Assembly (NCBI RefSeq): GCF_010993965.1 | Contig: NZ_WIXM01000015.1 | Span: forward strand, 1 to 64,000 | Length of the DNA stretch: 64,000 bases | Direction of reading: 5' to 3' | Source of the DNA: Gracilibacillus sp. YIM 98692 | GTDB lineage: Bacteria > Bacillota > Bacilli > Bacillales > Amphibacillaceae | Shown here: positions 16,330-25,640 of the stretch, piece after piece | Numbering within the stretch: the stretch's first letter is position 1 | Layout of the letters: every line of letters begins with the position of its first letter | Translations under genes and position numbers: made by a program | Notes under the pieces: model-generated | The model's input: only the letters and a program-made list of their open reading frames with translations | What the model was told of the DNA's origin: nothing | Database searches by the model: none

Positions 16330-18033
16330 ATGAAAAAAGCAGTGTTTCGTATTTTTGTTATGATGTTGTTTATTTTACTTATTGCCTGCTCAGAAGAAGA
16401 GCCTTCGTCTAGTGAAGAGGAAAATCAGAATGAAGAAGCAAGTCCCAAAACAGATGAACCAGCCGATCCTTTTGGGAAATATGAAGATCCTGTAACGATA
16501 GCGATCGGACAAGAAGTAGACCCTAGTGATACTAGTTTACCAGAGGGCGATACACCATTGGATAATCAATATACAAGACATGTAAAAGAGAATTTAAATA
16601 TTGAAGTAGAACACGCCTTTACGGCATCACCTTCTAATTATGATCAAAAGGTAAGTCTAGCCATTGCAAGTAACGATTTGCCCGACGCCATGATTGTAGG
16701 GCCTGTTGAGCTTCGTCAAATGTATGAAGCAGACCAGCTTGCGGATTTGACAAATGTGTATGAAAATTACGCATCACCAGCAATTAAGAGAATTATTGAT
16801 AGTACAGATGGCATTGCGAAGGATACAGTGACTTTTGATGGAAAAATGATGGCTATTCCAAATGTCCAATTACAAGCGGATGGGGTACACCTTTTATGGA
16901 TTAGGCAGGATTGGTTAGATAACCTTGGGTTAGATGTACCAAAAACTGTAGAGGAAATAGAAGAAGTAGCGAGAGCTTTTGTCGAGCAAGATCCTGATGG
17001 AAATGGTGAAGATGATACGATTGGGCTTGCCGGACCCGATACAAGTAGTAAGCTTTATGCTAACTTTTTAGAATCTACCAATAACCTTTATGGCTTTGAC
17101 GGTATTTTTTCGGCTTATCAATCATATCCAGGTTATTGGATCGAGAATGATGAAGGGGAGCCTGTTTACGGATCGATATTACCAGAAACGAAAGAGGCTC
17201 TAGCTAAATTAAGAGAGATGTATGCAGATGGTTTGATTGATAGAGAGATGGGAGTTAGAGAAGATTCTGGGGAATCCGTTGTTTCTGGAAAGACAGGTAT
17301 GTTCTTTGGACCATGGTGGATGCCTTATGGACCGATTACGGATGCAGTGACAGAAGATCCTGATGCGAATTGGCAAGCATATGCATCACCACTAGATGAC
17401 AATGGGGAGTATTCGCCACATATGAGTTCACCCTCTAACAATTTTGTTGTCGTAAGGAAAGGTTATGAGCATCCAGAAGCAGCAATGAAAATGTTAAATA
17501 ATCTATTAGACAATGAGTCTACATTTGATCCAAGTTTAGGCGGTCCCGGGTTTTATCCATTGCGACTTGTTTTTGCTCCATCTGATGAAACGGAATATAG
17601 TGTAAAGGCATTACGTGAAGTATTAGCAGGTACCAAAACACCAGAAGATTTTGAGGATAAGCCAGAGTATAAATTACTAGTATCTGATGCAGAAACGATC
17701 AAGGATGTAAAATTAGAGCCTTATGATGATTATAATATTGAGCACTGGGATATGGAAGCAGATAAAGGACATTGGACGAGAGCTTATGCATTAATGGTAG
17801 GTGGATCACCTTTAGTAGATAATGAAGTTAAAGGCCAATACAGCCTCCTTTACTCCCAAACAGAAACGATGGAAGATCGTTGGGTGAATTTAAAAAAATT
17901 AGAAGATGAAACTTTCTTAAAAATCATTATGGGAACGGAACCATTAGACACCTTTGACCGATTCGTAGAAGACTGGAAAAAGCAAGGCGGCGACCAAATA
18001 ACACAAGAAGTAGCAGAAGTAGCTGAGCCATAA
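16330..18033 (+). CDS. extracellular oligosaccharide-binding lipoprotein (LplA/YtcQ type)
   Basis: 567 residues, the large form of family 1 solute-binding proteins paired with LplB/LplC-type permeases. It has a signal peptide, lipobox LLIAC, an acidic linker, and then the binding fold (LNIEVEHAF, NDLPDAMIV, LWIRQDWLDNLGLDVPKTVEEIEE). The start at 16330 follows GAGGGGAAGGG. The stop TAA is the first three bases of a dispersed repeat lying on the opposite strand. It is expected to bind plant cell-wall oligosaccharides for the two permeases downstream; no ATPase is encoded in the window, so a shared MsmX-type ATPase is likely. Confidence 0.9.
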   Translation: MKKAVFRIFVMMLFILLIACSEEEPSSSEEENQNEEASPKTDEPADPFGKYEDPVTIAIGQEVDPSDTSLPEGDTPLDNQYTRHVKENLNIEVEHAFTASPSNYDQKVSLAIASNDLPDAMIVGPVELRQMYEADQLADLTNVYENYASPAIKRIIDSTDGIAKDTVTFDGKMMAIPNVQLQADGVHLLWIRQDWLDNLGLDVPKTVEEIEEVARAFVEQDPDGNGEDDTIGLAGPDTSSKLYANFLESTNNLYGFDGIFSAYQSYPGYWIENDEGEPVYGSILPETKEALAKLREMYADGLIDREMGVREDSGESVVSGKTGMFFGPWWMPYGPITDAVTEDPDANWQAYASPLDDNGEYSPHMSSPSNNFVVVRKGYEHPEAAMKMLNNLLDNESTFDPSLGGPGFYPLRLVFAPSDETEYSVKALREVLAGTKTPEDFEDKPEYKLLVSDAETIKDVKLEPYDDYNIEHWDMEADKGHWTRAYALMVGGSPLVDNEVKGQYSLLYSQTETMEDRWVNLKKLEDETFLKIIMGTEPLDTFDRFVEDWKKQGGDQITQEVAEVAEP

Positions 18034-18181
18034 AGAGAGACTTCTATCAGTGGGGGTTCTTCATCCCCCGCTGATAGTTAGCGATACTTATCAGGGTGCT
18101 AGCGTCCGTTATTCCCTACTCACAATTCTTTCATTCTTCTAAGTCATGGGGGCCTTACGGACGATTGTTCACCGTGATAAA
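18031..18181 (-). repeat. dispersed structured repeat family A, copy D
   Basis: On the minus strand it runs from TTTATCACGGTGAACAATCG to GAAGTCTCTCTTTA. Paired segments are TTTATCACGGTG with CACCCTGATAAG, CGTCCGT with ACGGACG, and the end hairpin CTATCAG/CTGATAG with a G5/C5 core (18044-18077). Read on the plus strand, its end gives TAAAGAGAGACTTC, whose TAA is the lipoprotein stop codon. The hairpin then lies between binding protein and permease genes. Confidence 0.85.
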
Positions 18182-18249
18182 TCGGAGGCCTTTGTTCGAG
18201 GGGCACAGGCACCCCACGGATTAGGTCTAATGATGGAGGAGGTATTTAT

Positions 18250-19140
18250 ATGAGGTCGAAGGGATTTGCAAAACATTATTACTTGATGTTGCTTCCAGGT
18301 TTTATTTGGTTGTTTCTATTTAGTATTGTTCCCATGTTTGGGATCATTATTGCGTTCCAGAATTTTAATCCCGGTAAAGGTGTTTTCGGTTCAGAATTTA
18401 TTGGTTTGGAAACTTTCCAGTATATGTTTCAGCTCAGTGATACGATGAATGTTTTTTTTAATACCATTTATATTGCCGTGATGAAGATCATTGGGAATTT
18501 AATCGTCCCATTAGTTTTTGCTCTTATGCTCAATGAAGTGCGCTATATGGGATTAAAACGTTCTATACAGACTATCGTGTACCTACCACACTTCTTATCT
18601 TGGGTTATTTTAGGTGGTGTGTTACTCGATATTTTTGCCTTCCAAGGACCTATCAATCAGCTTTTAGAATTCTTTGGGGTAGAACCCATTTTATTCTTCG
18701 GTCGGGCGGACCTATTCCCTTTCTTAGTTGTCGGTAGTGATGTTTGGAAAGAATTCGGTTTTAATACGATCATTTATTTGGCTGCTTTAACTGGAATTAA
18801 TCCTGCTTTATATGAAGCGGCTGGCATTGACGGAGCTTCAAGACTGCGTATGCTGTGGCATGTTACATTACCTGGCATTCGTACAACCGCAGTATTACTT
18901 GCAGTATTAAGCCTAGGTAATGTTTTAAACGCAGGTTTTGATCAGATCTTTAACTTGTATAACCCATTAGTTTATTCAACAGGGGATATTATTGATACAT
19001 GGGTGTATCGTGCTGGTTTATTAAACTTACAGTATGAATTAGCTACTGCTGTCGGTTTATTAAAATCGGTTGCTGGTTTTATCTTGATTAGCTTGTCGTA
19101 TTACTTAGCATATAAATTTACAAACTATCGCATTTTTTAA
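18250..19140 (+). CDS. sugar ABC transporter permease (LplB type)
   Basis: 296 residues with six membrane segments. The EAA loop is YEAAGIDGASRLRMLWHVTLP near residue 195, the contact for the ATPase. The N-terminal MLLPGFIWLFLFSIVPMFG is typical of the LplB/YtcP class used for oligosaccharides. GGAGGAGGT precedes the ATG. The 216 bases between it and the lipoprotein gene are almost entirely a reversed family A repeat. Confidence 0.9.
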   Translation: MRSKGFAKHYYLMLLPGFIWLFLFSIVPMFGIIIAFQNFNPGKGVFGSEFIGLETFQYMFQLSDTMNVFFNTIYIAVMKIIGNLIVPLVFALMLNEVRYMGLKRSIQTIVYLPHFLSWVILGGVLLDIFAFQGPINQLLEFFGVEPILFFGRADLFPFLVVGSDVWKEFGFNTIIYLAALTGINPALYEAAGIDGASRLRMLWHVTLPGIRTTAVLLAVLSLGNVLNAGFDQIFNLYNPLVYSTGDIIDTWVYRAGLLNLQYELATAVGLLKSVAGFILISLSYYLAYKFTNYRIF

Positions 19141-19157
19141 GAAAGGGGGATTAGCCT

Positions 19158-20048
19158 ATGATGCGCAGCAAATCGTTATCTTCTAAAATAGCAGATGTTG
19201 TACTGATCATCATTCTTGTATCGATTGCCATAACATGCATTTTGCCGCTTTGGTATACTTTATCACTTTCTCTTAGCTCGAAATCTGCAGCAGCAGCAGG
19301 TGCTGTAGCACTTTGGCCTGTAGAATTTAATTTTAGTTCCTATCAACAATTATTACAGGATGGGCAATTTTTTAAATCTTTTTGGATTTCTGTTCAAAGA
19401 GTAGTATTTGGAGCCGGACTAAATTTTATCATTGTTCCATTAATGGCATATCCATTATCCAAAACGGTCAAGGATTTTAAAGGCAGAAACGTACTCATGT
19501 GGACTTTGATTTTCACGATGCTGTTTAATGGTGGATTGATTCCACTATATTTAACAGTGAAAGGATACGGGTTAATGAACAGTATATGGGCCCTTGTGCT
19601 AGTAGGTGGTGCACAAACGATTGTGTTTAATATTATTTTAACGATTAACTTTTTCCGAAATCTCCCTAAATCTTTGGAAGAAGCGGCATTAGTCGATGGA
19701 GCTGGACCATGGTACATTTTGTTCAAAGTATTTATCCCATTATCAATTCCAGTGCTGGCAACGGTATCATTGTTTAGCATTGTCTATCATTGGAATGAAT
19801 TTTTATATGGTTTAATTTTTATGACTCGGGAAGAGTTCTATCCGCTGCAAACCTACATTCAACAACTAGTGGTATCTGTTGACCCTTCTACTATGACGGA
19901 AGATCAGTATAAAAGAATGAGTGAACTCTCGAACCGAACATTGGATGCTGCCAAAATATTTATTGCTATGATTCCAGTACTAGTTGTTTATCCATTTTTA
20001 CAAAAATATTTTATTCACGGCATTACGTTAGGTTCAGTGAAAGAATAA
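19158..20048 (+). CDS. sugar ABC transporter permease (LplC type)
   Basis: 296 residues, six membrane segments, EAA loop EEAALVDGAGPWYILFKVF around residue 175. It pairs with the preceding permease, 17 bases away. The C-terminal FLQKYFIHGITLGSVKE is the usual end of this family. Same operon as the lipoprotein and the glycosidases that follow. Confidence 0.9.
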   Translation: MMRSKSLSSKIADVVLIIILVSIAITCILPLWYTLSLSLSSKSAAAAGAVALWPVEFNFSSYQQLLQDGQFFKSFWISVQRVVFGAGLNFIIVPLMAYPLSKTVKDFKGRNVLMWTLIFTMLFNGGLIPLYLTVKGYGLMNSIWALVLVGGAQTIVFNIILTINFFRNLPKSLEEAALVDGAGPWYILFKVFIPLSIPVLATVSLFSIVYHWNEFLYGLIFMTREEFYPLQTYIQQLVVSVDPSTMTEDQYKRMSELSNRTLDAAKIFIAMIPVLVVYPFLQKYFIHGITLGSVKE

Positions 20049-20063
20049 TAAGGAGTGTACATC

Positions 20064-20690
20064 ATGGAATCAAGTGGTATGGAGAGAGTTTACCAATTGG
20101 CAGATTGGATCATGAAAATTGCTTATATAAATCTATTAGCTATATTTTTTAGTATGGTTGGGTTGTTTGTTTTTGGCTTTTTTCCAGCCATAGCAGCAAC
20201 TTTTGCTGTGCTACGAAAATGGTTAATAGGTTATAGTGACATTCCTATCACAAAAACCTTTTGGTGTTGCTATAAAAAGGAATTCTTTAAAAGCAATCTG
20301 ATAGGATTTATTTTAGTAACGGTCGGAAGTTTACTATTTATTAACTTATCGATTGCCGAAATAATGGGGCACAAGATCATTCAATATAGTTATTATCCCA
20401 TTTTAGCTGTATGGATTATCTTTCTATCTGCATGTTTGTATGTTTTTCCAGTATCCTTGCATTATCATGTATCAATCAAACAAATATTTAAAAACGCTTT
20501 TTTATTACTATTTGTCCAACCAAAGAATACAATAATCATGATTGCTTCTATTATTATTTTATATTTTCTATTGATCTCGATTCCAGGGTTAATCCCATTA
20601 TTTGGTGTTAGCTTATTCGCTTGGATTGTCATGTATTTTAGTTTGCATACTTTTAATAAACTAGAAGAAAACATGGATTTAGCAGGATAG
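20064..20690 (+). CDS. DUF624 (YesL-like) membrane protein
   Basis: 208 residues with about five hydrophobic segments; the N-terminal ADWIMKIAYINLLAIFFSM and FFPAIAATFAVLRKWL are characteristic of the YesL/DUF624 family, common in rhamnogalacturonan and xylan operons but of unknown function. The ATG at 20064 follows AAGGAG with eight bases; a GTG three codons earlier is inside the ribosome site. It lies between permeases and glycosidases in one operon. Confidence 0.8.
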   Translation: MESSGMERVYQLADWIMKIAYINLLAIFFSMVGLFVFGFFPAIAATFAVLRKWLIGYSDIPITKTFWCCYKKEFFKSNLIGFILVTVGSLLFINLSIAEIMGHKIIQYSYYPILAVWIIFLSACLYVFPVSLHYHVSIKQIFKNAFLLLFVQPKNTIIMIASIIILYFLLISIPGLIPLFGVSLFAWIVMYFSLHTFNKLEENMDLAG

Positions 20691-20702
20691 GAGGATATTG
20701 GA

Positions 20703-22385
20703 ATGATACGCTTATTTGATAGGCATCGTGTTAGAAAATACGTGGAGCTTGATGGATTGTGGGATTTTCAACCAGTAGAGAATGATGATCATGATGTGTC
20801 CGCTTTTCGCTATCAATTACCCGTTCCAAGCTGTTGGGAGTCACATCCAGATTTAACGACTTATCGAGGAAAGGGGTTGTATCGAAAAAAAATAAATATC
20901 GCTAAACAAACGAATCTTCAGTTTGAATGTAAAGGGATTAGTCATACGGCAGAGGTTTATTTTGATGGAAAAAAAGTAAAGTCGCATTATAATGCCTATA
21001 CTCCTTTTTCTTTCATTATCCCGGATGTGCAAGCGGGTGAACACGAGATTCGTATTTTAGTAGATAATCGATTTACTAGTGAATCTGCATTACACATTCC
21101 AAATGATTATTATACATATGGGGGTATTATTCGCCCTATAGTGATGGAGTATTTACCAGAGGTATCGATTGCAAATATGAAATGTGTGCCTCAATATCAA
21201 GAACAAAATTGGCATCTTCATTTGGAAGTGGATTTGCAACTATTACAACCCATGACAGATATGATTTATGTAAGCGGTAAAATATCTGAAAAGACTTTTT
21301 CTATTGTGGCTAAAATCCCGAAAACAGGAGATCGATTACAACTTCAACACCAAATTAAAAATTTAGAGGTAGAAAGCTGGTCTTCAGATAACCCGAGATT
21401 ATATGAAGTGGAACTTGAATTATACACCGAATATTCTAATCAACCAGTGGATGACTATATAGAACGAATTGGTTTTCGAACAGTCTCTACAGATAACGGT
21501 AAAATTCAAATAAATGGGGACGATATCGTATTAAAAGGATGCAATCGACATGAAGACCATCCAATTGTTGGGGCATCATTTCCACTTCAATTGATGATGC
21601 AAGATTTACAGTTATTAAAAGATATGGGAGCAAATGCCGTTCGAACCAGTCATTATCCTAATGACGAAAGATTTCTTGATTTATGTGATGAATTAGGCTT
21701 CTATGTCTGGGAAGAAAATCATGCAAGAGGGTTAAGCCTTGAACGGATGCAACATCCTCAATTTCAAAACCAATGCCAACAAGTAAATCAAGAAATGGTA
21801 GAAAACCATGTGAATCACCCATGTATTATCATGTGGGGTATATTAAATGAGTGTGCAAGTCATACAGAAGAAGGCAGAGCCATGTATAGAGAACAATTGA
21901 AACAAATTCGCTCAATGGATAATAGCCGTCCGTTAACCTTTGCTAGTCATCATCGTGAAAAAGAGCTTTGTTTTGATTTAGTAGATATTGTGTCTTTTAA
22001 CTTGTATCCATTGTGGTATACCGATGAAGATCCAAGTGAGCTTGTTGATCAAGCACGAAAATGGGCAGATGAGCTTGGCGGAAAAGGGAAGCCAATGATC
22101 ATGAGCGAATTTGGAGCAGATGGTTTTTATGGATATCGAACGATTAGTCAAGTAAAAGGAACAGAAGAACGACAAGCACAAATTATCGATGAAAATTTGA
22201 AATCATATATGGAAACAGATTATATATCTGGAATGTTTATTTGGCAATTTGCGGACTGTCGTGTGACGGAAGAAGAATGGTTTATGAAAAGAGCGCAGAC
22301 CATGAACAATAAAGGGATTGTCGATATGTATCGCAGGCCAAAGCTTGCATATGACAAAGTGAAGAATAGGTGGAGGAGAGGATAA
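20703..22385 (+). CDS. GH2 glycosidase, beta-glucuronidase/beta-galactosidase-like
   Basis: 560 residues, cytoplasmic (no signal). It has the GH2 order: sugar-binding jelly roll (LDGLWDFQP, PVPSCWESHPDLTTYRGKGLYRK), immunoglobulin-like domain, then a TIM barrel starting at LKGCNRHEDHP. The acid/base Glu383 is in WGILNEC and the nucleophile Glu469 in MSEFGADG. The C-terminal NNKGIVDMYRRPKLAYDKVK resembles beta-glucuronidases. With the alpha-xylosidase next to it, a substituent-removing role on xylan or xyloglucan oligosaccharides is likely; beta-galactosidase or alpha-arabinopyranosidase activity remains possible. Confidence 0.85.
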   Translation: MIRLFDRHRVRKYVELDGLWDFQPVENDDHDVSAFRYQLPVPSCWESHPDLTTYRGKGLYRKKINIAKQTNLQFECKGISHTAEVYFDGKKVKSHYNAYTPFSFIIPDVQAGEHEIRILVDNRFTSESALHIPNDYYTYGGIIRPIVMEYLPEVSIANMKCVPQYQEQNWHLHLEVDLQLLQPMTDMIYVSGKISEKTFSIVAKIPKTGDRLQLQHQIKNLEVESWSSDNPRLYEVELELYTEYSNQPVDDYIERIGFRTVSTDNGKIQINGDDIVLKGCNRHEDHPIVGASFPLQLMMQDLQLLKDMGANAVRTSHYPNDERFLDLCDELGFYVWEENHARGLSLERMQHPQFQNQCQQVNQEMVENHVNHPCIIMWGILNECASHTEEGRAMYREQLKQIRSMDNSRPLTFASHHREKELCFDLVDIVSFNLYPLWYTDEDPSELVDQARKWADELGGKGKPMIMSEFGADGFYGYRTISQVKGTEERQAQIIDENLKSYMETDYISGMFIWQFADCRVTEEEWFMKRAQTMNNKGIVDMYRRPKLAYDKVKNRWRRG

Positions 22386-22386
22386 C

Positions 22387-24651
22387 ATGAAATTTACCAA
22401 TGGCAATTGGCTTGTGCGGGAAGGCTATCAAATACATTTTCCAAAATTAATTCATGAAGTCGCAGAGGATAATGATTCAATCACTTTATACGCACCCTGC
22501 AAATATTTAAATCACCGTGGGGATACTTTAGACGGGCCTTTATTAACAATGAAATTATCAGCCCCCTTGGAAAACGTAGTACGGGTGCAGACATGGCATT
22601 TTAAAGGAAAAAAAGAGAGGTATCCTAATTTCGATGTAAAAGGTGAAGCTCGTGTTATCGACTTGACTGATAGTGATAAAGAACTCACTTTTTCCAGTGG
22701 AAATTTAAAGGTAACGGTTGCGAAGAAAATGTTTCGTATGGCTTTTGAAAACGAGTTAGGATTGCTAACAGATACGGATGGTAAAGGAATTGCGTGGATT
22801 GATGGTCCACGTGACCAAACATATATGCGTGGACAGTTACGTTTAGGGGTTGGGGAACATTTATATGGATTAGGTGAGCGGTTTACTCCTTTTGTGAAAA
22901 ATGGTCAATCTGTAGAGATATGGAATCGTGATGGTGGGACAAGCTCAGAACAATCATACAAAAACATCCCTTTCTTTTTAAGTAGTAAAGGGTACGGGAT
23001 ATTTGTCAATCACCCGGAAGAGGTTAGTTTTGAAATTGGTTCAGAAACTGTATCTCGTTCACAATTCAGTGTGGAAGGGGAATATTTAGATTATTATTTT
23101 ATTAATGGTCCTACACCAAAAGATGTGGTAAGCCGTTATACAGAATTAACTGGGAAGCCAGCACTTCCGCCAGCATGGTCTTTCGGTTTATGGCTATCGA
23201 CTTCCTTCACTACTGATTATAATGAAGAAACGGTGAATCATTTTGTTGATGGCATGGCAGAGCGAGGGATTCCATTAAGTGTTTTTCATTTTGACTGTTT
23301 TTGGATGAAAGAGTTTGAATGGAGTAACTTCTTATGGGACCGACGCTATTTCCCAGATCCGGAAGGTATGCTCAAGCGCCTCAAAGACAAAGGTTTAAAA
23401 GTTTGTGTCTGGATTAACCCGTATATCGCACAAAAATCGATCCTTTTTGATGAAGGAATGGAAAAAGGATATTTATTGAAAAAACAAAATGGTGACGTAT
23501 GGCAATGGGATCTATGGCAGGCGGGAATGGGAATTGTTGATTTCACTAATCCGGATGCTTGTTCTTGGTTCCAAGAAAAATTAAAAGGATTATTAGATAT
23601 GGGAGTCGATTCTTTTAAAACAGATTTTGGCGAGCGTATTCCAACAAATGTTGTGTATCATAATGGGTCAGATCCGTATAAAATGCACAATTATTATGCT
23701 TATCAATATAATAAAGTCGTATTTGATTTATTAAAGCGAGAAAAAGGAGAAAAAGAAGCGATTGTTTTTGCAAGGTCGGCAACTGCTGGCGGGCAGCAAT
23801 TCCCCGTTCACTGGGGGGGAGATTGTGATTCGACTTATGATGCAATGGCCGAAAGTCTACGAGGTGGTTTATCTTTAACATCTTCTGGATTTGGATATTG
23901 GAGTCATGATATTGGTGGTTTCGAAAACACCGCAACACCGGATGTGTTTAAACGTTGGACAGCATTTGGCTTATTATCAAGCCACAGCCGTTTTCATGGA
24001 AGTTCTTCATATCGTGTGCCATGGCACTTTGATGAAGAAGCGGTTGAGGTAGCACGGTATTTTACGCAATGGAAAAATAGGTTAATGCCATATTTATATG
24101 GTCAGGCAGTAAAAACTAGTCAGACAGGTGTGCCGATCATGCGGTCTATGGTATTAGAATTTCCAGATGACCCTTTATGTGAGACGTTGGATCGCCAATA
24201 TATGTTAGGAGATTCCTTATTAGTCGCACCAATTTTTAACGATGAAGGGATAGGTTCTTTTTACTTACCAAAGGGAACATGGACACACCTTTTTACCGGT
24301 AGGACCGTTGAAGGTGGTCGTTGGATAAAGGAGAAGTATGATTATTTGAGTCTGCCATTATTTGTTCGTGCGAATACAATTCTCCCAATTGGTTCTAAGG
24401 AAACACTGCCGAGTTACGATTATGCTGATGACGTTACGTTTAACATATATGAAATCGATGAAGGGGAGTCCATAATTCGTCATTTAGTAGATTCTCATGG
24501 AAACAATATCGGTTATTTCAGAGCTGTTCGAAAAGGAAGAAAGATTTATATGGAAACTGATTTAACCAATAAGCCGTATCATATCCATATAATTGGACAT
24601 AAACGTATTTCACCAGAGGTTGGTACCAGTCATTTAGAAGTTGAATTATAA
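22387..24651 (+). CDS. yicI: GH31 alpha-xylosidase (YicI type)
   Basis: 754 residues, close to the length of E. coli YicI and colinear with it. N-terminal beta domain (PLLTMKLSAPLENVVRVQ), catalytic barrel with nucleophile Asp413 in FKTDFGERIP and acid/base Asp479 in HWGGDCDSTYD; their spacing of 66 residues equals that in YicI. The FGER motif is diagnostic of alpha-xylosidase rather than alpha-glucosidase. It would release alpha-xylose from isoprimeverose-type oligosaccharides in the cytoplasm. It starts one base after the GH2 stop, with GGAGAGG as ribosome site. Confidence 0.93.
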   Translation: MKFTNGNWLVREGYQIHFPKLIHEVAEDNDSITLYAPCKYLNHRGDTLDGPLLTMKLSAPLENVVRVQTWHFKGKKERYPNFDVKGEARVIDLTDSDKELTFSSGNLKVTVAKKMFRMAFENELGLLTDTDGKGIAWIDGPRDQTYMRGQLRLGVGEHLYGLGERFTPFVKNGQSVEIWNRDGGTSSEQSYKNIPFFLSSKGYGIFVNHPEEVSFEIGSETVSRSQFSVEGEYLDYYFINGPTPKDVVSRYTELTGKPALPPAWSFGLWLSTSFTTDYNEETVNHFVDGMAERGIPLSVFHFDCFWMKEFEWSNFLWDRRYFPDPEGMLKRLKDKGLKVCVWINPYIAQKSILFDEGMEKGYLLKKQNGDVWQWDLWQAGMGIVDFTNPDACSWFQEKLKGLLDMGVDSFKTDFGERIPTNVVYHNGSDPYKMHNYYAYQYNKVVFDLLKREKGEKEAIVFARSATAGGQQFPVHWGGDCDSTYDAMAESLRGGLSLTSSGFGYWSHDIGGFENTATPDVFKRWTAFGLLSSHSRFHGSSSYRVPWHFDEEAVEVARYFTQWKNRLMPYLYGQAVKTSQTGVPIMRSMVLEFPDDPLCETLDRQYMLGDSLLVAPIFNDEGIGSFYLPKGTWTHLFTGRTVEGGRWIKEKYDYLSLPLFVRANTILPIGSKETLPSYDYADDVTFNIYEIDEGESIIRHLVDSHGNNIGYFRAVRKGRKIYMETDLTNKPYHIHIIGHKRISPEVGTSHLEVEL

Positions 24652-24681
24652 TAGGAAAACTAAATGTTCGTAAGAAATGAA

Positions 24682-24770
24682 CAACTGGAATATACGATAT
24701 TTCTACGAGAATCAAGCAGGTCTGAGGAAGCAGAAACACTGCCTGTGTGGATAGGAGTATATTCCAGTTG
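24682..24770. mobile_element. short inverted-repeat element (MITE-like), 89 bp
   Basis: Bounded by CAACTGGAATATAC and GTATATTCCAGTTG, perfect 14-base terminal inverted repeats. The same ends bound a longer element at 57760-57943. The interior, with a small GCAG/CTGC stem, has no coding capacity. Confidence 0.75.
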
Positions 24771-24801
24771 CTTGTACAGAGATAGAACGGATAATCGGTT
24801 A

Positions 24802-25260
24802 TTACCACATATCATGTTTCTCAAAATCGTCCTTTTGGGTACGCTCTTTTTTTGGTTCGATTTCTTCTGAGAATTCTGTTTGGTATTGTTTAGATATAAC
24901 CGTGACGTTATTTTCTGTTGTCCTATGCTCTTTGATGTATTGATGAATAAATGGTTCACATAGTGCTAGAAAAAATGCCGCGAAAGCAGAAACGCCGATA
25001 ATTTGAAGGTTATTCCCAAACAAAAATGCAGCGATCGCCCATAGCATGAAAAATGCTAGTGGAAAATCAGCAATCGTTGCGACCGTATTACCAAAATTCC
25101 GAAAAATAAGTAAATCGCCAATTAAATACGATACCCCTGTAATGACAACGCTTGTCCAAAATAAATTAATCAGTGAAGCATTATAAAAAATTCCAAATAT
25201 AGAATAGACAACTATGGCAGTAACGATAAATTTTATCCCTAATGTTTTCCAATGAATCAT
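24802..25260 (-). CDS. YndM family membrane protein (DUF2512)
   Basis: About 152 residues: four hydrophobic segments (FIVTAIVVYSIFGIFYNAS; SVVITGVSYLIGDLLI; FPLAFFMLWAIAAFLFG; VSAFAAFFLALCEPF) and a charged cytoplasmic tail. This is the pattern of the Bacillaceae YndM/DUF2512 family, some members of which are sporulation-associated; function unknown. AAGGAAGG lies directly against a TTG at 25272, so ATG 25260 is the more likely start. A 34-residue basic ORF lies just upstream on the same strand. Confidence 0.8.
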   Translation of the reverse strand: MIHWKTLGIKFIVTAIVVYSIFGIFYNASLINLFWTSVVITGVSYLIGDLLIFRNFGNTVATIADFPLAFFMLWAIAAFLFGNNLQIIGVSAFAAFFLALCEPFIHQYIKEHRTTENNVTVISKQYQTEFSEEIEPKKERTQKDDFEKHDMW

Positions 25261-25285
25261 TTCATCATTCAACCTTCCTTAGAAT

Positions 25286-25390
25286 TTAAGACTTTTTACG
25301 ACTAGTTAAAGTTTCAGAATTATTTGTAGCTTGAAATTGTCTTTTTGTATTTGCTCGTACATTTCTTAAATTCAGTCTTTTTTTGTCCAT
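25286..25390 (-). CDS. 34-residue basic small protein upstream of yndM
   Basis: ATG at 25390, with AAAGGAGAT nine bases upstream, reads 34 codons to TAA at 25286. The peptide begins MDKKRLNLRNVRANTKRQF and ends SRKKS: 11 Lys/Arg and no hydrophobic segment. It is too short for ordinary gene callers. The strong ribosome site and its position 25 bases before the yndM start support a real gene in the same transcript. Function unknown; a DNA- or RNA-binding or spore-associated role would be guesswork. Confidence 0.5.
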   Translation of the reverse strand: MDKKRLNLRNVRANTKRQFQATNNSETLTSRKKS

Positions 25391-25554
25391 TTCAGTTATC
25401 TCCTTTATATCAATCGTTAACTTTATCTTTAGTAAAAAATATCAAAATATTCACATCATGAAGGAAAGGTTAAACCTTTTTTGATGAGTTGATTTTTAAT
25501 AAAGTATTATTGTTTTTTATGGCTTCACATGTTAAGATACTACCACACCAGTTA

Positions 25555-25603
25555 TGAAAACGTTTTAATTTGAAGTGAACATTCTACTACCTTTAGATAT
25601 AAT
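25555..25603 (+). promoter_or_regulatory. cre-like site and -10 box before first Gfo/Idh gene
   Basis: TGAAAACGTTTTAA at 25555-25568 fits the cre consensus with one mismatch and is nearly palindromic. TATAAT stands at 25598-25603 with a poor -35 (GTGAAC, 17-base spacer), which suggests an activated promoter. The rest of 25391-25554 shows nothing clear. Confidence 0.5.
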
Positions 25604-25640
25604 CACAACTATTTTAAAATAAGAGAGGAGATTTTATCGC

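Noticed and set aside
24664-24870. 68-codon frame across the 89-bp element
   Set aside because: It runs through a non-coding inverted-repeat element and into the 3' end of yndM.
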